Shown here: positions 1 through 10,900 of the stretch, one piece after another
How positions within the stretch are numbered: the first letter of the stretch is position 1
Layout of the letters: each line of letters opens with the position of its first letter
Assembly: GCA_037954325.1 (NCBI GenBank)
Contig: JBBMNZ010000003.1
Coordinates: forward strand, 18,588,392-18,652,391
Direction of reading: 5' to 3'
Source: Fistularia commersonii
Taxonomy: Eukaryota; Chordata; Actinopteri; Syngnathiformes; Fistulariidae
Length of the DNA: 64,000 nucleotides
Position numbers and translations under genes: made by a program
Notes under the pieces: generated by a model
What the model saw: only the letters and a program-made list of their open reading frames with translations
What the model was told of the DNA's origin: nothing
Database searches by the model: none

Positions 1-324
1 TTGAGAAAAGTGCACACCTGCGCTAATTAACAGTTGATACGACTGTCCTTTGGTCATACGCCCGCGAATGAAATATAAGTCGGATGAAACAGGGGACTGC
101 ACAACGGTTTTTAAAAATATACGAAGTTTGTCGACTCATAAATGTGTCTTCACAGGGGTATGGAAGTGTGATAGTCAATGTTTGTAAATGAGGAGGTCAA
201 ATTGAACCTAAGTATGCAAAACGGTGTCTGTTTACATCAGCAAGGAGGGATATGCAGGACTCCCCCCCTACCCCCCCCCCATCTTCCTCTTTTGCCCTCT
301 CTCAAATTTGGGATTTCTACAATC
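1..324. other. unassigned sequence with a C-rich tract
   Basis: I see no gene or recognised repeat here. A C-rich pyrimidine tract at about 262-290 gives several short open frames rich in Pro and Leu, which are low-complexity artefacts. Confidence 0.4.
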
Positions 325-530
325 GATATTCTGTTTCTATCTTGCCTTGTCCTCGACATCTTCCTTTGTCACACCCACTAACTGCATGTCCACGAATCTG
401 CTCTTTGGTCTTCCCTGTTTTTCACTCTGCCTAGCAGCTCATCCTTCTAACACCCTCTCACCTCTTCACATGTCCATCTCAATCTGGCCCCCCTGACTTT
501 TTCTCCAAAACGTCTAACCTGGAATGCCCT
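325..530 (-). mobile_element. RTE-clade LINE fragment, antisense, 3' ORF part
   Basis: This stretch resembles the antisense of the C-terminal coding region of the RTE family found repeatedly in the window, especially 4372-4647 and 62735-63195. The shared order is a stretch about catching 'cactacatcc'-like sequence, then 'ggtcttcc', then the 'catgtcc..accatctcagtctgg' block and 'ctccaaaacgtctaac'. It is an old, diverged, 5'-truncated piece without a usable reading frame. A short (CA)n follows at about 534-545. The assignment rests on similarity to the better copies in this window. Confidence 0.6.
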
Positions 531-3500
531 CCCACACACACACACATTATCATGTGACCAGCCATACCCTGATAAATGTATGTAACAGAACAGCATACAC
601 GACTGTATTTAATTCAGTTGGCCATCCAACCTTATCAGGTTGGGATCGTCGTATCTTTTTTTAAATGTATTTGACAAATTATTAGCCAAATTAGTATAAA
701 TAAGATCATCTCTACAAAGTATCCAAAATGTTTTCATTCTCCAATAGATCCCGTTGTAGCTTATTTTTATGTTATTTAATCCTTTGTACATCAAACCTTG
801 TCTTCATTCAACACATTGTAGTTTTTTTTTTTTTTTTTTTTTTTGCAGAGAAACGTTTTACCAATGTGACCTCAAAACACAACAGCGACAAAAAAAAACT
901 CCCAAAACTCTGATTGCTAGTTTTGAAAATATTGGAAAATTATTTACTCAATTATGAATACATTGCAACATATTAACTATTACTTTTTGTGCTGCGCAAC
1001 CACAATAAAAATGTGTATCACATCCTGCCACCCGGAGAGTATTTGTGGGCAAGTTTCCTATAAATCTGAATAATTTCTTTATAGGATCTCATTCATGCAA
1101 GTTTTTTATAATTGGTTTTCAATTTTTCAATCAATGAATCATTTATTTTGGCCAAGGAATGTTGTAAGTTAAACTGACTGTGAAGGGATATTATATGATT
1201 GTAATCCTGGAGTTTCTTATTTTTCTGGAATAAAGCATATGTAGTTATGCGCCTGATCACACTTTATCTTTACATAGAATCTGAAATATAATATGATCTT
1301 GTATTTTGATAATTTTCCAAAGGGCTTATTTAGTATTGAGTCATTGTGTTTAAAACATGTGGCCGGAGGATTGTCAAATTTTTCCCAGCAAATCCGACAT
1401 TTGATTTATGCAAATTCAGTCCCTTTGCGTGTTACCTAAATAACCTAATTTGAACTGTTTTTGTCCTCACCTCAAGGTCTTGTTCACTGCAGGATACCAG
1501 ACTTGGCCTCTGAGTTGTGAAACACACTGGTCCTTTCCTGCTGTTGCCGGACTTGTTTTTCTGCACTTTCTGTTACCTGGAAAGCAAATGAAGCAGAAAA
1601 TCTGAACCCAGTTTTCACTTTTCGCATTGGATGACAGTGGGACTAAGCCAAAAGAGAGCTTTATAATAAGACTCTTGATGCATTTTGGGTGGGAGAGAGC
1701 CATCCTGTATATCTAATTCTCATCATCTGTCCTGATGCTCACTCCAGGCAAGATCAATAACTGCAAAGAGAAACCATCAAAAAGCGATATGACTGTGACA
1801 AGGCCCTTGGCTGAAGTTGGATACTCCCAGAGATTGGGTGCCATTGGTTTCATCAAGCAAAGTTGATGGGCATTATTTCCCATTTTTGGACAGACATTCA
1901 TGTAACATAACAGGCAATTAAGTAGGAAGGGATCTGAAATACTCTGAGCAGGTATTTCACTTAATTCCCTCAGACCTGTTTTAAGGCTGGATATTCCGTT
2001 GTGAGACAGCCGGAGTACTCCCTCACATATGGCAAGATGGAGGCAGGCGCAGAGGTTAGTCCACAACAGCATCACAGAAGGAAACCTGTGCTACATGGCC
2101 TGGAGGACCAGAAGAGGGTGAGTTAATGTTTGGTTCTCTTCTCCACAGCCACATGTATGTCCTTTATTCGAGTGTCAGAACAAAAGATGGACATGTGTCT
2201 GTCCCTTGTTTTGCATGTTAGTAGATAAACATGCAAAACAAAACAGTTGACATCACCTTGTAAGAATTATTTAGCTTTTTTGATTTGCTTTTTAAGAAAA
2301 TCGAAATACACTAAAGAAAAAGATGATCTCTTAGAGATTTAATAAAAAGATCGGTATCTTTTTGTGAAACAGCTGTGCCAAGCCAACAGACAACATTAAT
2401 ATTGTACAGTGACACAATCTGTTTTTCCAATTCAAATGTACACTGACAATTTGTATTTATGTTTATTTACTTCAACATGCTGTCACAAAGATTGTTGTGC
2501 TTGATACAATGGCTCACTTTTCTTTTTTCAACTTTGGTCTACAAGTTACACAAAATGTTGTTCATGCTTTTAAAATCTTCAGATGAAGGTTGATATGGTT
2601 GTCTTTCTTGGGGAAAAATTGGCTGTTCTTCGATGGTTTGAACCGCAGACTGCAGAAATGTACATCTGTAACTGGCTCACTGACTGAGTACAATGACCTC
2701 TGAAAAAACACATGCCACTAATTTAAGTGAGGTTTTGGCGACAGTAACCTCATACAGGGTGAATGGATGTATATCAGCAGTGCACATTTAGATTGGGATC
2801 CGACTTACAAACAGCACTCATGCCACAATCCATATCATTTTTTTTTGTGTTTAAAGCTGCAGTTGCAGAATAACTTCAATAGTGTCACCTGGGTCATTGA
2901 TCTCACCTGGCATCCCAAAGGGCAGATGTACTCCACAGCTGTTGAAGCTTTGAGGGTCACAGAGTAGATTTTGCAGTCTCTAATGAAGTGTTGATTTGCT
3001 TTACATTACACAGTCTTCTGGAGATGTGCTATGTATCAGATTTGATGATTTCTCTTTCTGTCATTGATGGTCTTCACTGCATGAATTATGGATTTCATCA
3101 GGTGTGGAAAATTAGCCACCTGGGATTATGTAGAACATGAATATTAATTGATGCAACCAATGTCCCCGCTGCTGTTTTTCTATTTCCCAGACTGCCAAAC
3201 CTCTTTCAGTGAAAGGTTAGGCGCACAAGATAATAAATACTTCAGCATTTTATGTAATCTAATATAGAGTGCATAATCTGGTTGTTATAGTAATGATCCA
3301 GGTAGATTTATCAATGGGTTTGGTCACTTGCTTGTCAATCAGGTACCAGCTGAGACATGTCTAGACTTCTTAAGAAGGCTCAGTTGCTGCATTGAATGTG
3401 TTGGCATCATCAATTGAACACCAAATGACAGGAGGGCTGGAGGCTCTCCAGGAAAGAGGGCTTGTGCTCAGCTGAGCCAGTACTCACCTTCCCCCTAATG

Positions 3501-3889
3501 GACAGCAGCTGATTCCAGTAAATTGAAAACATTGATGTAGGTTCATGGACAGATGAGGTTCTTTTGTTAGGAGAATTACCTCCAGACTCCATACAGTATG
3601 ATTCACAGTCCCCTGATGATAACCCTAACTGTGAGTTTAAGATCATGTGGGTGTAGTACTCTACCCAACAGAAGGTAATTGGATTTTGTTCTCTTTGTAG
3701 GTTTATTTACTTACACATTCCCTTCTCCATGTATAATTGTTCATTGAGCAGCAATCGTGGACTGAGGTCAGTCAGTCTATTATGGGGAAACCAAACTCAG
3801 TGCGTGTTTTAGCAGATCAGACGGTATTGTGGGATCTTGGAATGTTGATTGGATTTTTAATTTTAGCAAATACCTTGGTGCAGGCAAGA
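531..3889. other. mostly unique non-coding sequence
   Basis: I see no gene here. There is a T23 run at 822-844 and a strong inverted repeat at 2206-2241, listed separately. The 120-codon minus-strand frame at 1713-2075 has no recognisable domain, splice context or repeat match I can name, and I treat it as chance. Confidence 0.45.
2206..2241. repeat. perfect 14-bp inverted repeat, 8-nt spacer
   Basis: TTGTTTTGCATGTT (2206-2219) is followed by AGTAGATA and then its exact reverse complement AACATGCAAAACAA (2228-2241). Each arm contains ATGCAAAA or its complement, close to the octamer bound by POU-domain proteins. It could form a hairpin or be a paired binding site. The function is unknown. Confidence 0.85.
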
Positions 3890-4160
3890 AGGGGGCAGCA
3901 TGGTGGCACAGTGGTTGGCACTTCCACCTCACAGCAAGGAGGCTGCTGGCTCAATTCCAACAGGGAGCCTTTTTGTGTGGAGTTTCCATGTTCTCCCCAT
4001 GTCTGCATGGGTTTCTTCTAATTTCCTCACACATTCTAAAAACACATAGTATGTTAACTGTAGACCCTACAGTGCTCAGACAATTCAATGGTTGTTTTTC
4101 TCTATATTTTGGCCCTGTGATCCACGGGTGACTGCTCCAGGATTTACCCTTTACCCTTTG
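3890..4160 (+). repeat. tRNA-headed interspersed repeat (sense)
   Basis: The head (about 3893-3960) resembles a tRNA-type Pol III promoter: GTGGCACAGTGGTTGGCACT as box A context, and a degraded box B near GCTCAATTCCAACA. The body carries the 'gtggagtttccatgttctcccc...tgcatgggtttcttct...cacacattctaaaaac' block. The same family occurs in antisense at 13253-13585 and 63726-64000. This is a well-known style of abundant fish repeat, but I do not assign it to a named family. It is 3'-eroded near 'ccaggatttaccct'. Confidence 0.75.
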
Positions 4161-4371
4161 TTTATATATAATGTTCACATTTTAACTATAGCCATAAAAT
4201 TAGCCTCATGATCATTTCTGGATTGCGCTTCATGTGTATGATGGTTGGGAATATAGCCAATAATATGACTTCTGTTTTGTCCAATTGCCCATTAAGAGTT
4301 ACCTGATAAAATTGGCCAAGTGCTGTGGGGTATTAAAGTGTTTTACAGCAGGTGTCACCACTGCAAATCAT

Positions 4372-4647
4372 CTGACTCTATCTAACCCTCTCCTCTGCAT
4401 CATCCTCTCTCTCCCCAACTAACGTAATTTCCTCATTCACTACATCCAAAAAATTCCTCCTCAATCTTCCTCCAGGCCTCCTGCCTGCTACTTCCTACCT
4501 CAGTATTCTTCTACCCATATATTCGCTATCCCTCCTCTGTACATGTCCGAACCATCTCAGGGTTGACACCTCAGTGTCCAAGACTTTATATATGAATCAT
4601 CTAATATCTGCTGTTCCTCTGTTGGACTCTTTGTTGATCCTATACGG
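4372..4647 (-). mobile_element. RTE-clade LINE, antisense, part 1 (interrupted by hAT)
   Basis: This is antisense to the C-terminal part of the RTE ORF; compare 62735-63010. It runs in order through the 'catcctctctctcccc', 'cactacatccaaaaaattcctcctcaa' and 'tgtccgaaccatctcagg' blocks, and stops abruptly at 'gatcctatac', where a hAT element is inserted. The RTE sequence resumes at 5220 with 'ccttgtcactcccaaagagaa', which is contiguous in the 63-kb copy (about 62990-63015). The two parts are therefore one broken insertion. Confidence 0.8.
4640..4647. repeat. hAT target-site duplication, left
   Basis: CTATACGG. The partner is ATATACAG at 5220-5227, identical at 6 of 8 positions. Both derive from one site in the RTE copy. 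Confidence 0.65.
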
Positions 4648-5219
4648 CAGCGGACGGGAACCTATGGCTCTTCCGGTGACGGCATAGGGCTCCCAGACAA
4701 TTTTGAGTTGAAAAAAAAAAAAATCAGTTTGTAAATGTTTTTAAAATACTTGTGATGTTTCTTCAAAATACTGTGTCATTTTGAAGGAAACAGAGGTTAG
4801 TTTTAAGATGAATTTCACGGGTCACCCGTTGGTTGGGTCGGGAACCAATGCCTCCCGAGCATGTCCGGGTCATTGTAAAGGTGAAAAAATTAATTTTATA
4901 TGATAGCCAACTAGTTTATATAATTCAACCCATGTAACGGAAAAAGATAGTGAAAAGAAAAAAAAGACGATGATTGCTGTGCATTCCAGGCTGCGTGGAC
5001 AGATGAACTTGCATTTGGATCTGGGGTATGTCAAATATGCAATGCTAAAACGGTCAAATATAAAGTGGCACTTCGAACAAATCCATGCAGAACCAGAGGT
5101 CGCATTAAAAGTAAGACATATTTATTATATGTTAAAAATACTATATGGCTCTCAATTAAATGTATTTAGAAATATTTGGCTTTTATGGCTCTCCCAGTCA
5201 AAAAGGTTCCTAACCCCTT
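4648..5219 (+). mobile_element. hAT-type DNA transposon remnant (572 bp) with broken BED finger
   Basis: The left end starts CAGCGGACGGGAACC. The right end, reverse-complemented, starts AAGGGGTTAGGAACC, so the imperfect terminal repeats share the GGNNNGGAACC core. The 8-bp flanking duplications suit hAT elements. Inside, at about 4995-5095, one frame reads WTDELAFGSGVCQICNAK (C-x2-C) and the next frame continues SNIKWHFEQIHAE (H-x4-H). This is the layout of a BED zinc finger split by a frameshift, so the element is probably an internally deleted derivative of a BED-finger hAT transposase gene. The open frame 4970-5281 is this remnant read through into flanking RTE and is not a gene. Confidence 0.75.
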
Positions 5220-5280
5220 ATATACAGCCTTGTCACTCCCAAAGAGAATCGCACCATTTTCCGCTGTGCTACACCAATTA
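5220..5280 (-). mobile_element. RTE-clade LINE, antisense, part 2 (resumes after hAT)
   Basis: This continues the RTE copy from 4647 after the hAT insertion. It begins with the right target duplication (5220-5227) and runs through 'ccttgtcactcccaaagaga' and 'ccgctgtgctacacc', matching about 62997-63043. It ends near 5280. Confidence 0.8.
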
Positions 5281-5409
5281 GGAATAGTTACAATTTGGAC
5301 AGATGAGTTGATATAAGTTTGGAACTGACACAAATTATCTTAAAATGTCATTATTAAAATGTTTCAATTTTTTTTTTTTTTTGGATATACTTTAAATTAC
5401 ACTCCGGCG

Positions 5410-6141
5410 ATTCAGGACAGGATGATGTTGACTCTAGGAGTAGAGTCATATTGGGTAGATAGGTTTTCAGGTGGAGATCGAACTGCATCAAGGATCAGCC
5501 CTGAGCCCTCTCTTGTTTACCATGGTGATGGACAGGCTGACAGATGAGGTAAAGCAGGAGTCTCTATGAACAATGCTGTTTTCAGATGACATTGTGATCT
5601 ATATTTAGAGGAGGGAGAAGGTAAAGGAGAACCTGAAGAGGTGGAGAGATGTTTATGAGAGAATAGGAATTAAGGTCATGTGCTGCAAGACAGAGTGCTT
5701 GTGTGTAAATAAAAAGGAACCAGTTGGAACAGTTAGGATGCAAGGAGGAGAGGAGTTGAGGAAGGTGGAGAAGTTTACATCTTAGGCTTAACCATTCAGA
5801 GCATTGTGGAGTGTTCAAAAGAGGTCAAGAAATGAGTGCAGGCAGCGTGAAGTCGATGGAGAAGAGTATTGGGGGTTATCTGTAAAAGAAACATAGCAGC
5901 AAAAGTGAAGGCATAGGTTTACAATATGGTGGCGATACCAGTTCCGACCAAGAGACAGGAGTCAGAGCTGGAGGTGGCAAAACTGAAGGTGTTAAGATTT
6001 ACTTTGGGAGTGACGAGAATAGACAGAATAAGAAATGAGTAAGGGTTAATGACAGAGTAAGATGCAACAATCAGGGCAAGATGGAAACAGGTGACCAACT
6101 GTTGGCAATACTTATTTAGAAAGGGGCCGAAAGAAGGGTTT
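5410..6141 (+). mobile_element. RTE-clade LINE, sense, reverse transcriptase and C-terminal part, degraded
   Basis: This is a sense copy of the RTE ORF from just before the RT catalytic core to the 3' end. Recognisable pieces in order are GTASRISPEPSLVYHGDGQAD-type sequence in shifted frames (5480-5545), FSDDIVI at 5579-5599, 'gaacctgaagaggtggagaga' (ENLKRWR, about 5628), the 'caaggaggagaggagttgaggaaggtggagaag' block (about 5738), and 'agacaggagtcagagctggaggtggcaaaactgaaggtg' (about 5954). The tail 'ggggccgaaagaaggg' lies at 6123-6139. It has many stops and frameshifts, and a deletion after about 6050. Among the three cores in the window, only this one keeps both catalytic aspartates. Confidence 0.8.
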
Positions 6142-6451
6142 CGGGATTGTAGAAAAACAAGATTACTTCTAGCACAACATCCTGCCTCCAAAATTTTTAC
6201 CCTCATTTACGAGTTGTTCATCAATTTATCATGGCATTTTCATAAACCACAAAACTAGTCACAGATGTGTTTAAAAAAAGCATTGTAATATCAACTTGTT
6301 ATTTTATGGAGCAAAAGTGAACTTTTCAGCATTATAAGTTTATTTGTTGGCCTCCAAAATAGTTTTGGCAACAGAAGAGGAACTCTGATTCAATACTTAT
6401 CCAATCCAGTTATTCTTTCAGCAGTGGTCATTCATCCAAACATATGGCAAA

Positions 6452-6511
6452 GGTGAATTCTTGTGAAAATCTTTTCTTGGCAAGACAAGAAGATTTCGAC
6501 AAGAATTCACC
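6452..6511. repeat. 60-bp imperfect hairpin
   Basis: GGTGAATTCTTGT (6452-6464) is the exact reverse complement of ACAAGAATTCACC (6499-6511). After two mismatches, a further 7 bp (AAATCTT with AAGATTT) pair, and the inner TTCTTG/CAAGA segments pair with a bulge and a very small loop. The size and near-continuous pairing resemble a small-RNA precursor or a minimal foldback element. No known microRNA is recognised. Confidence 0.7.
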
Positions 6512-6829
6512 ATGACCTGGATGACTTAGAACCTCCACAGACACATGGTAAAGGTCATTGTGACAGCGCCTCCCTCAGTGGTCAATCTGTTAATTGGGAC
6601 TGCAACATCTGTGCTAAGCATATCTGAGATTGCTGCAGTCGGTGCCCCCAGGCATTATTCTGTTGAACAACAAAAATGGTTTGCCACAGTCTACTGTGCA
6701 GTGTAACAATGTTTTCAGGCTTGTACTGACTCTTATCGTTGAAAAGTTACCTGGTTCTGCATTCTGCAGGCTTCTAACCACAGGTTAAACATCCATCAGC
6801 CCCTAATCATATCCTTTCTATTTCACTGC

Positions 6830-7090
6830 TCTGTTGCCTAGATATGGGAAGAAATGGGGGGGTGTGACGATTTATCAGTGACAAGGCTTGATTGATTGTC
6901 TGTGCCATAAGTTTAGCTCCAGTGATATCTGAAACTAATTGAATGTAATATCAGAGAGATACGAGGGTGTGATGATAAATGAGCAGCCTTGTGAGATAAT
7001 TTACAACTGATTGTAGACATTTTTATCCCTCAGTCAATCATTAAGAATTAGCCCAAGTATAAATTTCTATGAGATTTTCTCAATATTCAT
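6830..7090. promoter_or_regulatory. possible conserved non-coding element
   Basis: This is non-repetitive sequence dense in homeodomain-like cores (TAAT, ATTA, TTGATTGATTG, CAATCATTAAGAATTA) with GATAA and TGATAAATGA motifs and no open frame. The composition resembles vertebrate developmental enhancers, but this is a single-sequence impression. Confidence 0.25.
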
Positions 7091-7861
7091 CTTAAGCATT
7101 CTGTGGTTACATCAGACATCTGCCATTATCTTTCCCTTTTTCTTCCCCCCTCCATAAACAACACCGCAAACACAAGAGTAGCTTCATCTTGGTTTGTGAT
7201 AGGGAAATGTTAAATGCAAAACTCATGTTTTTCTTAAAAAAGGCAACAGTCCTTTTATGGCTCTGGCTAAGCCTTTCTTCCAAACTAGCCACTGCAGAAG
7301 AGAGAGAGGATTTATTTGGTGAATGGCTATGTTTGCCCAGTCATGCAGTACTGACGAGCACTGGGACTCAGGGGTTTAGATTGAAGAAGGGGGTCAGTGC
7401 GGAGGTGGGACCAGGCTTGGTGCAGTGATGTTGGGGGTTGGGAGGATGCTGTGCAATGGATGCTGCTTGGCCCTCAAGAGCCATCTGGTTGTCACCCTGG
7501 CCCAGCACCCTGAGGGAGGATGAAGGACAGGTGGCTGGGGTTGGTGGGATGGTTTTGACTTTGGGTATTAGACTACAAGATTGGCTCACGGCGCATATTA
7601 AAACACTGCACTTACACCCCAAAATTTTCTTTCTGCTTTGTCAGTGAGATGAACTACGTTAAAGCAGACAAAACCCATTAACAACCTCCATGAACCCAAC
7701 CCAATAGTGATCAAGCAATAATTGTAAACCCTCTCTGACTTAACAGAGTATATCCAAGCTGCTCTCAAATGTTTTCTCTGCACTACCATCACTTTTCATA
7801 TTTATGATAATTTTACATTACCGTTATTTATTATCGATATATATCGAAATGTACTGCGGAG

Positions 7862-7945
7862 ATCAAAGTAAGAATTTCGTTTTAAAGGGAAATATGTTTC
7901 CTCACTTTCACGTCACAATAAATACTTGAAATCTTGAATCTAGAT
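7862..7945 (+). repeat. possible retroposon 3' tail
   Basis: 'aagtaagaatttcgtt' followed by 'cacaataaatacttgaaatcttgaatc' resembles the AATAAA-plus-TTGAATC ending of many fish LINEs and SINEs. No body is recognised upstream. Confidence 0.35.
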
Positions 7946-10900
7946 CATATTGTAAACTGTAGAACATACTGTGAACAGAGTTTAGAAATTTCAAATTGTG
8001 TTTAGAGCAAATTGTTTGCTTGTAAATCTGTGGCCAAGGACATGGCATAGTCAGTTTTACACCCAGCAGGATGTGTGATGGTCCGGCTGTCCTGACTCAC
8101 AGGATTGTAATCCCTGTCTGGGGGTCACTGGACATGATCTGGTTCAGGGGAGGTGCTCTGCTTATGAACAGGTGCCTCAGCTGTCTCCTGTGGGGATGGG
8201 ATTTTCTGATGGTATTTTCTCTTATATAGCCTTATATCTATCTTTGTATCTATACTTACACATAAACACTTTTTTATCCAGAGTCAATTAATTAAGCACG
8301 TGGCTATACATTTTAGAACTGTTTCAGAAAGTTATGTCTGATTTCTTGTAACTGAGAAAGATTACAATTAAACTGTGACCCACTGAAGATGGGAAATCTA
8401 AGTTTAAAATTGAAATCTTAATCCCATCAGGAAATGTGTGATATCGTACCCTGTGTTAAATTATTTAATCTCACAGACTTGGAATATTGATGATAGTGTT
8501 AGATTTCATCAGGCATGCATTTTTCATTTAAAACTCATAAACATCAATGTGTACCACCTGTGAGAATAGCTTCAGGCTCTGTATGAGTGGATGTGATGGG
8601 GAAAAACTGAGATATATGATTGTAGATTCAAGATGGCCTTTTTGTCCTTCCAAGAAATGAAAGTGTTTAGTTTGAGTGACTTAATGTGAGTTGGTTGTGA
8701 GCTAGATTGTCAGACCCCTGATCCAATCTGCAACTACTGCATTTAAGAGTATCTGATAGAGATATAGTGTTATGAGAAGTTCTTCAATCATCTCCATGTT
8801 TCCTCAAATACACAACCTCTTACCTTTATTCCTGGAAATACCATAAGTCTCCTTTGTTGCAGAAAAAAACACGTGCTGTGTGATATTTAATGAAATGTTC
8901 TTTCATTGAGTTTGCCTACTTAGCAAAGGGAAAGACAGTTGACAAGAATAAATAATAGTGATAATGGTGAGACATTGGGGTTGTCTTCCAACACTTGTAT
9001 ATTGGCAAGAAAGGTGACACTCCTCATTGCTGGTTTTCAGTATGAATTTTTAATACCCTATATATATATATGGAACAATTTTTTTTTTTTTTAATTTTTC
9101 CTTGATTTGTGAGAGGATTGAACACCTAGAGTAATGTTATTCCGAGCCAAAAGCAGAAAAGATAACATCCTGTTCATACGTTTGAAGACACAAGAGATAC
9201 CAAAACATGTTTACAAATGCTTAATGAAAGCATCTTTTTGACATCCCAAACCTTTCATTTAGCTCATTTCTTCGTTTGTTTATTTTCTTTGTCTTTTTTG
9301 AATGAGTAATCCTATTTTATTAATCTAACAGAGTTTAAACCAGTGTCTTTCCTAGCACGTAATTCGCTGAGCACAAATAATGAATCAGACATTGATTTCC
9401 TGTCCTCACCACTTCCCCCAGTCTTCTAGCCTTCCTAGACACCAATGCTCTTCTCTGCATCTTAATGCCCTTCTATGTCAATGTGCTGCACGGCAGTTAG
9501 GGATTACTGAATAAACAAACCTCCACAACATACATTGATGGGATGAAAATCATTTGAAGTTCTTACATCTTTGTAATTCCAGAATGTTACTTGGATCTTA
9601 ATTTTCTGATGATCAATGTTATTTTTACATCCCTTGTAGGTTTCTAAACTCTTGATCTTTACCACTAACCTATGTTTGATATGATTAAACCCAATCTTGT
9701 TTCGAATTAGGACTAATTACGGAGTTTATTAAAAATGTACAACGTATAATGTCTTGGACTGTAATGACCAAATAAATTAGTGGAACTGGGCAGGTTCTAA
9801 GGAGACAGCAAATCATTCACTGGAGGAGGTGCTTCCTCTTTGACCATAGCTGCTGGGTAAAAACCTGAAGATATCGTCTTTAATTTAGTTTGCAGATTTC
9901 TTGCTGGGGAAGCTGATAAGACTGTGGAGATGAATATAGCCTGTAGGAGGTTAAAGTCCTTAATTACACATATATTAACTATTGCTGATCACATTTTTGA
10001 AGGATCCACTCAGACTAACAAAAAGTTTGGCTATCTTGGCCAAGAGCTCAGAGCTGTAAAGCATCTAGAGGGTACCAGTATATTGAATACTTTATTCCAA
10101 ACAATAAAACAAAACAATTCTACAAGGGCTTTGTAAAATCAGAGAGAATATTACGACATTAATTAAAAAAGTATTGTAATGATGTAATGAAGATAATGAT
10201 GTTTATCAAAATATCTAGGGTGTTCACACAAGTGGTATTATACAGATGCAATACTATACTGAATTTGAAGCACTCTTTTGGCCAACTTAATAGAATGTGA
10301 ATGTAATTGAAGGTACTGCTTATATTGTTTATCAATTTTGGCAATTGATAAGGTATTCTCAATTTTGGGCCTCACCCTCTACTTTGTCGTACACCCCAGA
10401 ACATCAAGTCAATACTTTGCCCTCCTGATAACTTTTGCAAACCTTTAGTCTTACTATGGACTTTTATATACTGAGTAGTTGTCCCAGGAGACAATGCTAA
10501 GTACCACTGATTGTTGCCGTGTGCTTACTGGAGTATGTTGAGCAAAATGTCGTCATTGAGCTATTCAATTTGCACGAGATAACTAAGGTTGAAAGTGCAA
10601 CAAAGGAAATTTAAGTGATCTTGTCTACAGCAAAGACTACATCAATGTAAATGATGGCAATATGGTACAGCGGTTTGGGAAGATGTGGAAACTTGGTTGT
10701 CAATATGGAAATGATGCAATGATATGCTGGTTTTCCAACTTTCTGTTCCAGTATTTGAACATTTAATGTATTGTAAAAAGACAGTCACATTCAACAGCTA
10801 CAGATCAAAATGTCAATTTGTATATGGCACTATGTGCACAGGGAGGCTGTGCATGCAGACTTTTTGGCTGATTTATAGATTTTCTGGCCTCATTTCAACT

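Noticed and set aside
1713..2075. 120-codon minus-strand open frame
   Set aside because: No recognisable motif. Length is within chance for this amount of sequence.
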